A stretch of DNA of 64,000 bases from Persicaria tinctoria. Taxonomy: Eukaryota; Streptophyta; Magnoliopsida; Caryophyllales; Polygonaceae. Position 1 is the first letter of the stretch. Every line of letters starts with the position of its first letter. The position numbers and the translations under genes were made by a program. The notes under the pieces are model-generated. The model was not told the DNA's origin. It worked only from the letters and a program-made list of their open reading frames with translations, and did no database searches. Shown here piece by piece: positions 33,876 through 45,185 of the stretch. Where the stretch lies: contig JBANSL010000001.1 in NCBI GenBank assembly GCA_037127255.1, forward strand, positions 28,452,501 to 28,516,500, in the 5' to 3' direction.

Positions 33876-34991
33876 TCATTGTTGCTCATCCCTTGTGGTC
33901 CGCCTTCGAACTCTTCGTCTCCGAAGACCAGAACCACCACCTGAAGTATCTGGTTCCACTTCTCCGGAAGCAGCAGTATCAGCTTGTTCTTCATCATTCT
34001 CAACAACTCTACTACGCCTACGGCTTCTCTGAGTACGTGCATCTACTGTCTCAACAGGGTCCACATCTCTAGGGATAGAAGTAGTCTCTTCATCGTAACT
34101 CTCCCCCCAAAGCCTAACAGACCTTCTCCTGACACCGATTTGTGCTCCTCTTGAACTACCCGACCAGCTGCTGCTCCTTGAGCTACTCCCAGTCCCAGGG
34201 CGAAATACTCTGATGAAGAGGATAACAGTCAACAAATTGCTCTCCTCAAAAGGTGAAATGGTTACGGCATCAGGATCTTCTCCAAACGACGACTGTATAG
34301 TGCTAAGCACGTCTCCTATATCCCTTTGACGTTCCATCCGCCTCCAATTGCGCTGCCTCTCTGGGTCAGCCTCTGAAGGTCGAACAAGAGGGTGCTCATG
34401 CCTTGCATGCTTCCTGAGGTCATTATATTCACCACTGAATTCACACGTCTCACAAGCACAGTTACGGATTTTGCCATTCATGAAGCTGCGAGCAGATTCC
34501 ACAACAGTGCATCCCAAAATGTGTCCACGACAAAGTGGGCAAATAAGTTTTTGATGCAGCTTCCGCATGTTAGGCAAATTATCGGCTGGCATAGGATCTT
34601 TGTTCCTTTCTTCTTGCAATTCATTCACCAATGCTTCTGAGGATATTATAGGGGACGGCTCCACTGTATGCAGAGTTACTTCTTGTGCCGGTACTATTGG
34701 AGTTTCTGCAAATGACTTACAGAACTGATCAAAACAATTGGAATGACGGTAGCTCGTATCACACATATACGGCCTGCAACCCTTTCCATAAGATGAGCAA
34801 ATTAGAAGAACAGCATTGTGTGGATGCTCTATGCACACAGGACACCTCGCCTCCTCCCATTCTTTCAGATCCTCCTCAGCCTCTGGAGAACTAGATGATG
34901 AAGACTGTTTTGCATGGCTCAAGCTACGAGGTAATGGTGATCGCCTAGTACTATCAAATGAGACAGAACGATCTCTCCTTGTCTTTGGCAT
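33876..34991 (-). CDS. DUF1644 cysteine-rich protein
   Basis: This is a 371-codon intronless coding region starting at the ATG of MPKTRRDRSVSFDS, which is the usual N-terminus of the family. In-frame codons upstream are 5' UTR, because a 3' splice site lies at 35027. The DUF1644 domain has two cysteine clusters: ARCPVCIEHPHNAVLLIC...YMCD at about residues 48-80, and LICPLCRGHILGC...CACETCEFSGEY...HARHEHP at about 150-205, a C2H2-like zinc site. A Ser/Arg-rich middle is followed by an acidic and then arginine-rich C-terminus (GLRRRRVRRRTTRDEQQ). Members are linked to stress responses in some plants; the biochemical role is unknown. Its GC3 is ordinary, unlike the kinase gene. Confidence 0.88.
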   Translation of the reverse strand: MPKTRRDRSVSFDSTRRSPLPRSLSHAKQSSSSSSPEAEEDLKEWEEARCPVCIEHPHNAVLLICSSYGKGCRPYMCDTSYRHSNCFDQFCKSFAETPIVPAQEVTLHTVEPSPIISSEALVNELQEERNKDPMPADNLPNMRKLHQKLICPLCRGHILGCTVVESARSFMNGKIRNCACETCEFSGEYNDLRKHARHEHPLVRPSEADPERQRNWRRMERQRDIGDVLSTIQSSFGEDPDAVTISPFEESNLLTVILFIRVFRPGTGSSSRSSSWSGSSRGAQIGVRRRSVRLWGESYDEETTSIPRDVDPVETVDARTQRSRRRSRVVENDEEQADTAASGEVEPDTSGGGSGLRRRRVRRRTTRDEQQ

Positions 34992-37015
34992 ATTAGAAAA
35001 CCGTAAATATGATTGGCTTGACACTTCTGTACATGTATAAAAGACAGTAAAAAATAATTGGGAATAGTCAGTCATAATCATATACAATTAAGTGTATATA
35101 CTCAAATGAAGCATTTCAGTATTCACCAACAAAATCCTACATTTTGATCAAGCCACGATGCAGCAACAGGAGTCCCATACTCCACATGATAAAAAATTTA
35201 CTAAAAGCACGGGTAAATTTTCAAGACTGTCATTTAAACAGCCGTAAGATTACTTGCACATAAACAAAGGAATTTGGAGCCTTAAACTTCTATATTAGCA
35301 TTTAAAATAACATGTATCTCAGTATCTTTATAGAATTGATCACACCAACTAATCCACCAATCTTATACTAAAGCACAAATAGAAACAGAGTTATCGGACT
35401 TGAAATTTCACATTACATGGCGAACTATAGGATGTGAGAATTTAGATGGCATAGATAAGAAAAGAAAACCAGAGCAAGGAAATCAAACAGAGAAAACAGC
35501 ATGAATTTCAGAAGTACAGAAGGAATGCTGCATACAAGTGATAAATATCTTCAACAGATTAACTTGTAAACTGTAATAGATGTCAAATTGCAAAACATCC
35601 AGCATCATTGATATAAAACCAGAGAATCTGAGAGTCGTAACAGAGTAAACAAAGCCTATAATACTGCCATAATGATAATCTGTAGACAGTTAGCAATGCT
35701 TATACCTAATAGCATTCTAATTGTTAGTGCTCTTAATTTGCTAATACCATCATTATATTAGTTTTACACTACACATAAGCAAAGTTTTCCCTGAACTGAT
35801 TGCAAAAACGAACGGTAAGGTGTGCCCTCCTTAAATATAGCTCCAATATTCAAACAAAAGGTTCTAAATATATGGGTTGATATATGATACTCCAATAACA
35901 CACAATTATATAACCATTTTCCACCCTTGATGCTATGCAGCTATCTCAATTGCATAAAGGACAATGTGCATTGTAACTAAGGAAATCAAAACAAAATGCA
36001 GATTGACATGACATTAACTATTGGATATTCTCAGAGACAGGCCCACAAGAATGGTCATATCTGAGCTGCAGAAGCAGAAGCAGCTAAAGTCACAAATCAT
36101 CCTTCGTTTCACAATCAACATTATGACTATTCCCAGAAGCAAAAAAAAATACTCTTGATAGGGAAAGCATGGTCCGTAGTAAAGAAGAAACGGAGTACAG
36201 CAAAATTCACAGCCATATGAAAGAATAAACCCCAGAGCAGGAACTCTACACAAGTAACTCAATATCACCAAAGAACCAAATATGCAACAATATGTGAAGC
36301 TAAATTACAGAAAGATGCAATTCCTGCTCAATAACCTTGCTAATTTGCCTTAGATCACAAGAACAACGGGATGATAAAACAAATTCAGCAGTCGAGAGAC
36401 AAAAGAATACTTCTAGCACACATCAATTTTCAATAAAAGATATCAATTTGGACAAGATAACTCTGGGATTCGATCAGAAAAACAAGAAATAGTTACATCA
36501 GCTCGAACGGGGAAACACTAAAAAACATCAGGTCAGGAGCTCTCCACCGACTCAAAAGCTCAACGCCACAGCTTATCTGGCACTATACTGCATCCCGAAC
36601 AAGAAAAACACCCTCCCACCCCGGGAAAATAAATCCGATCAAACCCTAGATAAAAGCGATACAGAAAAAGTACAAACAAGTAATTCGGATAAGGAAATAC
36701 AAATTGAAGGCAAAACTAAGCAGAATTCGAAGCGGCAGGACAGAAATCGGGAGTCAAGACACAAGTGAATTGGCGATTTACCGGATAGTAATCGGAAACT
36801 CAGAGTGGAATTAATCAATCAGGAGGCAAAGCGATTCCAAGTCAGCAGTTTCAGGAAAAAGATCGGATTGACGGAGGAGATAGTAGCTGAAGAGCGGCGA
36901 AAAATCTACGGGAGAGAAAAGATTGGGGAGAGAGAAAAGGGAAGTCCCTCCGCCCCGCCTAGGGCTCGTCCTCTTGAACCTTTCGAGTTACGATTTGAGG
37001 TGGAGGAGAAAGGAA
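34992..37015 (-). other. 5' UTR exons and 1.75-kb leader intron of the DUF1644 gene
   Basis: On the minus strand, transcription would start near 37015. Exon 1 ends at a donor (tatccg|gtaaatcg) at 36782/36781, and the acceptor is tgtacag|aagtgtc at 35027/35026. The second exon supplies 34 nt of leader before the ATG. The long first intron is AT-rich without features of its own. Leader introns of this kind often enhance expression, but that is inference. Confidence 0.6.
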
Positions 37016-37040
37016 AGAGAGGGCGAAGAGTTAGGTACGC

Positions 37041-37050
37041 CTTTTTATAG
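37041..37050 (-). promoter_or_regulatory. TATA box of the DUF1644 gene
   Basis: CTATAAAAAG on the minus strand, 30-35 bp before the inferred transcription start. GC-rich leader sequence follows. Confidence 0.6.
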
Positions 37051-37233
37051 GAGTTCAGGAGCGCTGACGTGGAAGCTACGCGCTCTGTCGATTTCTTTTT
37101 TCGAAAAACAAATAGTCCGATTTTTTTTTAAATAAAATTTTCATTTAAGTGTCGTTTCTTATTCAAGTCGGCGCCGCTGAGTACTTGACTTGTGTACTAT
37201 CCAATGCGGCATGGATATCTTCGCTAATTTTTA

Positions 37234-37749
37234 CTTCTCCGTTCGAAAATATAACATCTTTTACTTTTTGACACGTAAATTATAGAGCTAAATACTACTC
37301 CTGCCGTCCTAAAATACATGGTTTTTTATCATTTTGCACAAATTTTAATAAAACACCTTAATTTTAAAAAAACATCATCATTACACTAAATTTTTCATAA
37401 ATTTTATTATTTTTTAACACCCACTACACATTTTAACCAATCAAATTATTTTAAAAAGTCAACAACACACAAACCAATACAAATCATTACAACTTTTTAC
37501 CTAGAAAACCTAAAAGCCCATCTATTGTTGGACAAAAATTTACCTCTAAAAACCCATGTATTGTTGGACGGAGGGAGTATATAAAATATTAATTTTTTTA
37601 AAATTAATTTTTTACAATATAACACTTTTTATAAATAAGTATTAAAATGTAAAAAAAAAATTAAAAAAAAATCAATAGTTTATATATTATTTAGCTCCTT
37701 AAACTATGTGCCGAAAAGTAAATTATCTTACATATTTGAACGGAGGGAG
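37234..37749. mobile_element. Stowaway-like MITE (outer), 516 bp including nested copy
   Basis: The left terminus cttctccgttcgaaaatat and the right terminus atatttgaacggagggag are inverted. The similarity continues about 60 bp inward (gtaaattatagagctaaata against tatttagctccttaaac). TA flanks both ends. The inner MITE at 37295-37577 interrupts it. Confidence 0.75.
37295..37577. mobile_element. Stowaway-like MITE (inner), 283 bp
   Basis: The termini ctactcctgccgtcc and ggacggagggag are imperfect inverted repeats that continue inward to acatgg/ccatgt. TA duplications occur at 37293-37294 and 37578-37579. It belongs to the widespread CTCCCTCCGTCC family and is non-coding. Confidence 0.75.
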
Positions 37750-37759
37750 TACTATATTC

Positions 37760-38035
37760 ACCGCTAATTACCGTATAGGTTGGCGGTAGTCTTAATGACG
37801 TATCTCACTGGCCACCATAGCATATAACGGTGGATATGATCTGGTACGAGAATCGTTTCAAACTACCGTCAATGTCCACGGTGGCCTAAAAAATAAAATA
37901 AATTTATAAATAAAATTTAATTTAATTTTAGAAAAAAAAATCTGAAAAAACAGCCACCGCCATTTGTGATGAAATGGTGGGGAGGCTGATTCTCTTATCC
38001 AAAATTTGGGTTACCCAAGGGTATTTTGTGGTAAT
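37760..38035. repeat. Dispersed repeat shared with 63.4-64.0 kb
   Basis: Read on the minus strand, this contains ttgggtaacccaaatttt, ccaccatttcatcacaaatgg, cggtggc and several ccaccgt words. The plus strand at 63435-63485 has the same order (gggtaacccaaaatttgg, ccaaatggtggtggcc), followed by further cggtgg words to 64000. An unnamed element family is likely. Confidence 0.5.
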
Positions 38036-38082
38036 TTTGAAAATATAATTAAAAAAAAAAAGAGAAATAAAAAAAGAAAAAA

Positions 38083-38164
38083 TTTGCGAAATAGGCACAT
38101 TAATTGGACATTTTTGCGAAATAGACGCGTGTTTGGACAATTTTGCAAAATAGCCCCAATATAT
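38083..38164. repeat. Left inverted repeat (about 80 bp) of a 10-kb segment
   Basis: The sequence tttgcgaaataggcac...gcaaaatagccccaatatat aligns over about 82 bp with the reverse complement of 48113-48200. Both are followed inward by CT-rich, 5'-UTR-like DNA. This type of gcaaaatagcc sequence is common at the ends of Mutator-like elements. Confidence 0.55.
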
Positions 38165-39439
38165 ACTTATTCACAAATTGGAATCTCTCTCCTCTCCGGA
38201 CTCTTCTCCTCTGCCTCTCTCGATCTATTTGCTCTCTCTCTCCGCCGGACCTCCATCTTCCTCGCCGGACTTCCACTCGCTCGCAGCCGCCCTCACTCGC
38301 TCGCCTCCTTCGCCGATATCCATCGTCTCACCGCGTTCCCCCTGTCAATCCGCTTTCGCGCACCTTCCTCCTCTGGTAAGTGGTTCTCGATCTCAAGCTT
38401 TAATCTCACCGACTCTCTCCTCCGGCCACCGCTTTAATCTCTCATCTCTCAATTGCAGATGCTGGAGTAACTGCCGATAGATCTGGGATAGACCTATCTC
38501 GTTGATTCACAGCTCTCGCCGAGTCTCTCATCCTTCGCTCTGTCTCGCTGCTCGTCTCGCCTAGGTATACACTGAACCTCACCTTCTTCGATCCCTTCCA
38601 TTACTTGTTTCTTCGATCTGTTTCCTTCCAGATTTCCTTGTTGATGCGTGGATGTCTTGTTCCCTTCCAGATTTATACTCGATCTTTAGGTGTTGATGGT
38701 AATTGCCCTCTCTTTAGTTATTTGTACTCTTTAGGTTTTGATCTTTTGTTCCTACCACTAATTAGATTCCGAAAATTGTCATTACTAGTTAAATCAGCAA
38801 GGGATACATTTAGACTTATGGTGAAATGACAAAACAGTATGAAGTATTTTGTATATTTATCCTGTAAAGATGTATCCACCACCTGAGGATTTATAAGCAT
38901 TTTAAACTTGTTATTTGCAATAACTTGTTCATATGTTTTTGTGTTTTTCCTGTTTGTCTTTGTCTTGAACTCTGTTCTTGTTATTGTGCTTTGTTTTTTT
39001 GCCTTGTGTTCTCTTTTTTATTTGTATGAATGTTAAAGCTAATTTCCAAGCACACCGGCCTAGAATGTCTAGGCGCAAATATGTGTGAATTGCTGGCTGT
39101 TTATAGCTTCTTTTGATATGAATTTGAAGTGATCAAGTCTTCTTAAAACTTTAAATGAATTCATGGATAACAGGTGTTGAGCTTTCCTTTAGGGAGTTTG
39201 TTCTTTGAGCTTTGATCAGCCGTTCAGCACATCAACCTTATACCTATGTAAGCAAAACAACCTTGTATCAATCATATGTTCAATCTTCTCTATTGGCGCT
39301 TTGCTGTTTTAGCTTTGCTGTTCTAGCTATAAACGTTGCTGGATGATGTACTTATTTTCACTGTCTATGTGAAATGGTATCTCTTGATATATGCTGTTAA
39401 TTGCTGGATGGTATGCCTAAGTGAAATGGATGTTTATTG
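38165..39439. other. CT-rich leader-like DNA and unassigned sequence
   Basis: 38170-38460 is pyrimidine-rich with a plausible donor (ctg|gtaagtgg, 38372-38375) and acceptor (attgcag, 38459), like an untranslated first exon and intron of a transcript driven from the terminal repeat. No coding frame follows. 38600-39435 shows nothing recognisable. Confidence 0.35.
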
Positions 39440-42353
39440 TGTAAAGGCTCAGATTTTCAAATCCTAATGTTTCGGAAGAAGAGAGTTAAAAATGAATTTA
39501 AAACTCGTTTAGCGGATTTCGACCAGAATATAAAATTTGACGAACAATTTTCGCCTTTTTACCTCGAAAATTCAAAATAATTATCGAATAGTGATATCTT
39601 TGTCGATTCTGAAATTCTAATTGATCGAGACAACGAGAGTTGGGGAAACTAACATTCGAGAACTAATTTTGAGATTCGAAATTCGCGTATTTAGAATTTA
39701 TTACCGGATATTTAAATTAACTGAGGCCCACATTTATTACCAGTCACATTCCCGTCTGTACCCATCACCTCGCCCCTTTCCTACCCTCTACAACCGCAGC
39801 TACTCCGTTCCTCTTCTTCTACACGCCTTCCATCACTTCAACTCTCCCTCTTTCATTTAATTCCTTCCTCCAGCTTCTCCCTTTCTCTTCATCTTTACCA
39901 TACGTCACCTCCCTCTGCTCTTCACACAAACCACCGCCATCTGGCACCTCTCGCCTCTCTTCACCTCAAAACACCACCGCCAACCCTTCTTCACTCCTCC
40001 GACCTCCCTTTCTGAGACCACAGCAGCAGCATATCTCGGAGCCACCACAAGCTGCAGCCGCCACCATTGGACTCCAGCAACGCCACCTCCCAAGGTCGCC
40101 GCCCGATTCAATCGCGAACCAAACTTTCGGTGAGTCGTTCTCCTTCGTTTCCGATCCAAATCACCCTCGATCTCCTCCCTCACACTCACCCATGTCTGTC
40201 ACAGGTCCGACGAGCCATCGTGAGCCACCAACGAAGCCCAGAACTCCGATCGAAGCTCCGACGTCCGCGAAACCACCTCGGTGAGCTTCCAGCTTTCCTC
40301 CCTCTGTTTTGATTCGATTCTGACTTGCGTCGGGCTGTGGACGAGTGTCGAGTGTGCGTGAGCTGAGTGCGGGGCATTTGGGTGAACTCGTGAGCTCAGG
40401 CGAGAGCTACGGCGAGCTCGAGAGCGGCGGTGAGCGAACATCGGCGTGCTGAGCAAGAGCTAGGGGGCAGCGCCAACGAGCGAGCTTGAGAGACCGAGGT
40501 GGTGGGGCTAGATGAGCTAGGAGCCGAGGACGGAGCTTCGAGCTCAGGCGGGCGAACAGGCGCGACCAACCGAGGAGGAGGCGCCGACGGGGATCGAGTC
40601 TCGAACTGGCGCCATGGAGTTTTTGAACATTGGAAGAAGACTTGGTAGTGGGGCCTACCTCCCTTTCCATTTTTATTTGTTTAATTTTGAACCGGTTTGG
40701 GATTAATAATTATGGGTTCGGTTCGGTTTGGTTCGGTTCGGGTTTAACCAATTACTTATTTAAGTATTTAATGGTATTTAAAATAAAATATAATATTATT
40801 GGGGGTTTAAAATACATTATTTGGACTTATAGATTTTTAAAAGTAATTTAATAAATAAATTGGAAAAGGAATTTAGTAAGTATCTTTAAGGGTCGAAATT
40901 CTTAACTGTTTAATTCGGATTTGAAACGGTTTTGAAACTAACCTGAGAATAAGACTTATTTGATGACTAACTAGCACGATAATATGATCGTTTGATTAAC
41001 GTTATGATATGTGTGACTAATAACATGATATTGTGGTGAGTTTTTTTTGAAGAGATTAAATGTTCGATATTAGGATGATGATGATATATATAATATATCC
41101 TGATGGAAAGTATGAGTATGAAATAATAATATGCGAATTGGTTAAGTATGATATGGAAGTTATCTTAAGTTGATAAGAGATAGTTGATCGTGATGAACTG
41201 AAAAGTATGGTTTATGCGAGCTTGTTAATTATCTGTTTGTATGAATGTGTGATATATGTTTCATATGTGACTTGTGTGTCTTGCGTAACTTAGACTTAGA
41301 CTGATGATGTTATTGATGGGATTACTAGGTGATCTCTGATCTGTTGGATTGCTTGCCATTGCTGATTATTGTTTGGATTCTGCGCTTCTTCAGGTAAGTC
41401 CTCCGGGGCTTACTCAGTAACCAGTACCTCCTGCCTGATGTGTCATATAGTATGTAGGTGTTGCATATGCATAAGAGCATGTCATGTAGTATCATGCTTA
41501 GGAATTGCATTTACGAATGAGCATCCTTATTCTATATGCGTTTGAATACAGAACGGCCGTTATCTGTGAGTCCTAGAGTCCTTGCTAGGGTCATAGGGCA
41601 GCCCAGCTTCATCGGGTGTTGTCCTCCTCGAGTCATTTATATATATCACGAGATACGAGATGGGCATGAGATATGATATGATGATGAGATTTGATATGAT
41701 TATAGCATCGAACTGGCCAGTCTCCACCTTGTCTGGAAGAGGGGTGGTGGTAAAAGAGGGATATACCGCTTGGTGTTCTTTGTTAAGGCCTTCCTCAATA
41801 TTCTGCACATATGAATTAGGAGCATGATAGTGTGGTTAATATTCCAGTACTGCATAAAGGCATCCTTTATTCTAGGTATAGGCGTATTATATGTCCTCAG
41901 CGCGGTCAGAGGACCCGCGGGCGGACTCTTGGCCTGACTTGGTGGTATAGTTTCAGGTACCCGATACACTGCTTGATTTTTTTCTGTTATGACGGGGTCT
42001 ATTCATATGGCGGAGAGTGAGTGTTTAAAACCCGACTTCACCAGATTCATGCTTTTGGGATTTCTCCCTACCTATACTCCGTTTTGACCCAGCTCTGCCG
42101 TGGCACTGGTTGTATCATTTTCTGATCTTATGCCCTTTTCATGATGAATGATTTTCCGAGTTGTAGACTTAGGACAGGTATAGGGGTTTACCCCGGGGTC
42201 TCCAACGGACCTTTCGGATTTGGGTGCGAAATCCTACTTTAAACTACAAACCTTCGGTTTCAAAACTTCAACCTGTACTCGGGGCGCAAGATCCCAACGA
42301 GGGGTTTCATCCCTCGAAACGTAACTCGGGAATCATAATCCCGGGCCGTTACA
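39440..42353 (+). mobile_element. Solo LTR of the chromovirus-like family, 2914 bp
   Basis: It begins TGTAAAGGCTC, ends GGCCGTTACA, and is flanked by TATTG on both sides (39435-39439 and 42354-42358). It is homologous to the inverted LTRs at 48266-51418 and 56282-59442 but more diverged from them than they are from each other. Open frames inside are LTR sequence, not genes. Confidence 0.9.
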
Positions 42354-42358
42354 TATTG

Positions 42359-43331
42359 CTTGCACTGCTGCTCACACATAAATACAACTTGTGCTGCCTT
42401 TTCAGGTTTCATCATAATGCAATATGTCAAAAAGCAAGTTAAGGATTTTAGTTGTTTGGCTATCCAAGTTGTGTGTATATAAAGATTATGTTTTAGTCAT
42501 ACTCATAAACACTTCATTCTGAATTCTGCTGTATTATCATGCTAGTGCAAGTCATTGCTTCCTTTTCTATCATGGGTATACTAAAAGTATCTGATATAAG
42601 TTCTTTAAAATCCATTTTCATCATGTCAATTTTCAAGTGGTGATGGAACCATGTCCGTTTGTAATCTTCGAAGAAATAAGGTAACCAGTTCATGCCCTGC
42701 ACTGGTTACCAAATATATTGTGCATTTAATTCTTCTTTGAAAGAAAAAACATGCTTTAGCATGCTGTTTGCTAATTCAATCCATAGTTTTGACTATTTGT
42801 TAATATAACAATTGCAGGTTTAAGCACGCTCTGAATTTGCAGAGGATGAATTATTATCAGTGACTCTAATGAAGGTAACAGTGAACTACTCAAACACTCA
42901 TATACTAGTCCTTTGTATCCAACTTATGATAGGCAATGTTTTGTGCTTGTAATGAGTAGTGAGTGACCCTTGGTAGCCTGGGTTGCTTGCACTGCTGCTC
43001 ACACATAAATACACTAGAAATGGAAGATCTAATGGGTCATTATCGAATGCCACGTTAATGCTGTGCTATTTGCAAAGTTCACCTTTCATATTTGGCAATT
43101 CTGAAAGCAGTAAAAAGGAAATAAAATTGGAAACACCAGTACCAAATATTAGTAGAACTCAAATGTATCTCTTATAGCTGCTGTGTATTGTTGGAAACAC
43201 CATTGCCAAAGGTGTTGATAGTGTATTCAGCAAAAGTGAGCAGAGAAAGGTATCTCTCATAGCTGCTGGATCAGCTGTTGATAGTTTTTGTTATATATGG
43301 TATTTGGCTTTAATGGATTTCCCCTTTTCAG
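42359..43331. other. Unassigned DNA with a 28-bp direct repeat
   Basis: The words ttgcttgcactgctgctcac and acataaataca occur together at 42357-42384 and 42984-43013. Another exon-like snippet (gcag|gtttaagcac...atgaag|gtaac, about 42820-42873) is seen but has an early stop. No gene is supported. Confidence 0.35.
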
Positions 43332-43773
43332 TTTATTTACGGTGTCTCACAAACAAGCAAAAATATTGCACCTCATTATCAATCTGTCCACCAAATAAAC
43401 CATCCTACCATTTCTGCTGGCGAAGACGGCAAGGTGTCATCTGAGAATACTGTTTCGGTTGCTCATCCACCATCCACTGGACAAGAAGTTCCAGCTTCTG
43501 CTAATATAAATCCTGTAAGTGTTGTATAGATTTATGCATTATGTTGCAAAGAGGTTGTCATGTAAATCCTTGTTGCTAAGAATTGAGGTGCTGAAGGTGA
43601 ATTTGATCTTTTAAATGAAGTTTTCTTTTTACTTTCAGTTGAACCTACAGTTAAACGGTGTTGTCGTGGTGATTTTGTTTATGTTTCAATTTTCAGGCAG
43701 CTAATTTCCAGCCGAAGCCCATTAAGAAATCTTCCTCAATTTGGATGGTGCATACTAAAGCTGATGGAAGAAG
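43332..43773 (+). pseudogene. Two exons of a PRP40-like (WW-domain) gene fragment
   Basis: Exon 43332-43514 (61 codons, tttcag acceptor, cct|gtaagt donor) encodes SQTSKNIAPHYQSVHQ and VAHPPSTGQEVPASAN. It joins in frame to exon 43697-43773 (tttcag acceptor, aag|gtattt donor) encoding AANFQPKPIKK, then WMVHTKADGRR. The last motif looks like the start of a WW domain (W-x-x-H-T-x-x-D-G-R-R), as in the U1 snRNP-associated splicing factor PRP40. Later exons with the rest of the WW and FF domains are absent. The assignment rests on one short motif; another gene is possible. It is best read as a captured or duplicated genomic fragment with its introns. Confidence 0.45.
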
Positions 43774-44228
43774 GTATTTAATTGGCGACAACTTATGTTC
43801 CTAAATGCGGGCTAATATTGCATTTACTGTTTTTCTTGTTTAACTTAAGTAGCTTGGAAATAAAACAGCAAACTGCAATCATTCACTCTTGAAAAAGCAG
43901 GAAATGATGCAAAAAGTTTTTAAAAAATATTCAAATATTCAAATTATATTTTGAAATATGAATATATGCATGCAATGAAAGTTTTTTCAAAAGTCATGTT
44001 ACAGAAATTTAAATTACACATGGACAAATCTTGGCTATTAGCCTGACATGCACACTTGCAAGTATGAGCGGGAACAAGTAATGAAACTGTCTAAATTTAC
44101 CAAGTCCTGACAGACTCTGATGTCTCTACCTGTACCCTAAAATGTATGTTAAGATTGCCTGAGTTTAGCCTGAACCTGGTTTTATGTAGATCTAATTTAG
44201 ATAATGAAATCACTAAAAAGGCAAATGA

Positions 44229-44455
44229 GATAACAAAAACTCACTTCTGTGCAGTTTCGTGTCTCTGCTGTGGATAACAAAAACTCACTTCTGTGCAGTT
44301 TCGTGTCTCTGCTGTGGATAACAAAAACTCACTTCTGTGCAGTTTCGTGTCTCTGCTGTGGATAACAAAGATTGCCTGAGTTGTTTCTTTGCATTCCATG
44401 CTAATATGCTATTTCGTGTCTCTGCTGTGGATAACAAAAACTCACTTCTGTGCAG
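44229..44455. repeat. 44-bp tandem repeat containing a 3' splice site
   Basis: Three perfect 44-bp units start at 44229, 44273 and 44317 (gataacaaaaactcacttct, then gtgcagtttcgtgtctctgc, then tgtg). A diverged 69-bp interval follows, and then a partial unit at 44430-44455. Each full unit includes ctcacttctgtgcag, the same acceptor that precedes the PIR exon at 44456. Confidence 0.95.
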
Positions 44456-44626
44456 TTCCCTATTGAGAGCTCTCTCCCTTGGATGCTAGTTGATTACGTT
44501 CTTGACTCTGAAAATTCAGGTCTTATTGACAGTGTTTTGATGCCCTATGATATTTATAATGATGCTGCTCAGCAAGCATTAACAGTTCTGAAACAGCGGT
44601 TCCTCTATGATGAAATTGAAGCTGAG
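44456..44626 (+). pseudogene. Single exon of PIR/SRA1 (WAVE complex, CYFIP homologue)
   Basis: The 57-codon exon has an acceptor ctgtgcag and a donor gag|gtaatc. It reads [16 protein letters not shown], then [15 protein letters not shown] and [13 protein letters not shown]. This matches a conserved central segment of plant PIROGI/SRA1, a protein of about 1280 residues in the SCAR/WAVE complex that activates ARP2/3 actin nucleation. No preceding or following PIR exon was found, and the EC1 gene begins 125 bp downstream on the other strand. It is therefore a stray exon with short intron flanks. The frame is intact, so the copy may be recent or spliced into something else. Confidence 0.8.
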
Positions 44627-44750
44627 GTAATCCAAACTTTTCTATCGAGTAGGAAATGCATCTCTGTTTCGTTCCACTTCATTATTGAAAACTTTGATAG
44701 TTAGGTTTAGAGTTAATCTGGATTTTCTAATTTCTAATTGGTATTTGAAC

Positions 44751-45122
44751 TCATTTTGCAATCATTGGTATTTCAATTTGATGAGCAAGATCAGTGCTCA
44801 TAGCCGCCTTCTCGCAGTACCCTTCAAGAAAGCTAACCTCCTCGGGTGAGTAGCCAAGGGAGCCGAGCAGGACTGGCCAGCAGTGCTGAGCGATAGTGAC
44901 GATGGCAAGGCAGCAAGGCTTGTCGACTTGGGCTTGCCCGTTGAGGAAGAAGCCAATGATCTCATTCGAGCACGACCTTATGTTGGCAAGGGCCGTCCAG
45001 CACTCAGACTCTCCACCGCCATCGTTCTGAAGCCTCGACAAGTCTCTTGCTCCACTGCAGCTTTCCACGAGGAACACGGCTACAAAGATCACCAGTAGGT
45101 TGAAGGTAACCATGGAAGCCAT
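44751..45122 (-). CDS. Egg cell-secreted protein (EC1), prolamin-like
   Basis: This is an intact intronless gene of 123 codons. A signal peptide (residues 1-24, cleavage probably after SCSG) is followed by a prolamin-like domain with six cysteines, C41, C51, C70, C71, C81 and C103. Landmarks are ESECWTALANIRSC, EIIGFFLNGQ, PCCLAI, HCWPVLLGSLGYSPEE and FLEGYC. EC1 proteins are stored in the egg cell and released on sperm arrival to activate sperm HAP2/GCS1 relocation and gamete fusion. Length and cysteine spacing are typical. A TATA box lies 64 bp upstream. It is next to, and antisense to, a PIR exon fragment inside repeat-bounded DNA. Expression from this locus cannot be judged from sequence. 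Confidence 0.9.
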   Translation of the reverse strand: MASMVTFNLLVIFVAVFLVESCSGARDLSRLQNDGGGESECWTALANIRSCSNEIIGFFLNGQAQVDKPCCLAIVTIAQHCWPVLLGSLGYSPEEVSFLEGYCEKAAMSTDLAHQIEIPMIAK

Positions 45123-45185
45123 GAAAACTGAAATGATTGATTGGTAAGATTGTAAGATGAATGGAAGTATTGGGGTAAGAGATGG

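Noticed and set aside
34992..35087. N-terminal extension of the DUF1644 protein upstream of MPKTRRDRS
   Set aside because: A good 3' splice site falls inside the extension, and family members start at the MPK methionine.
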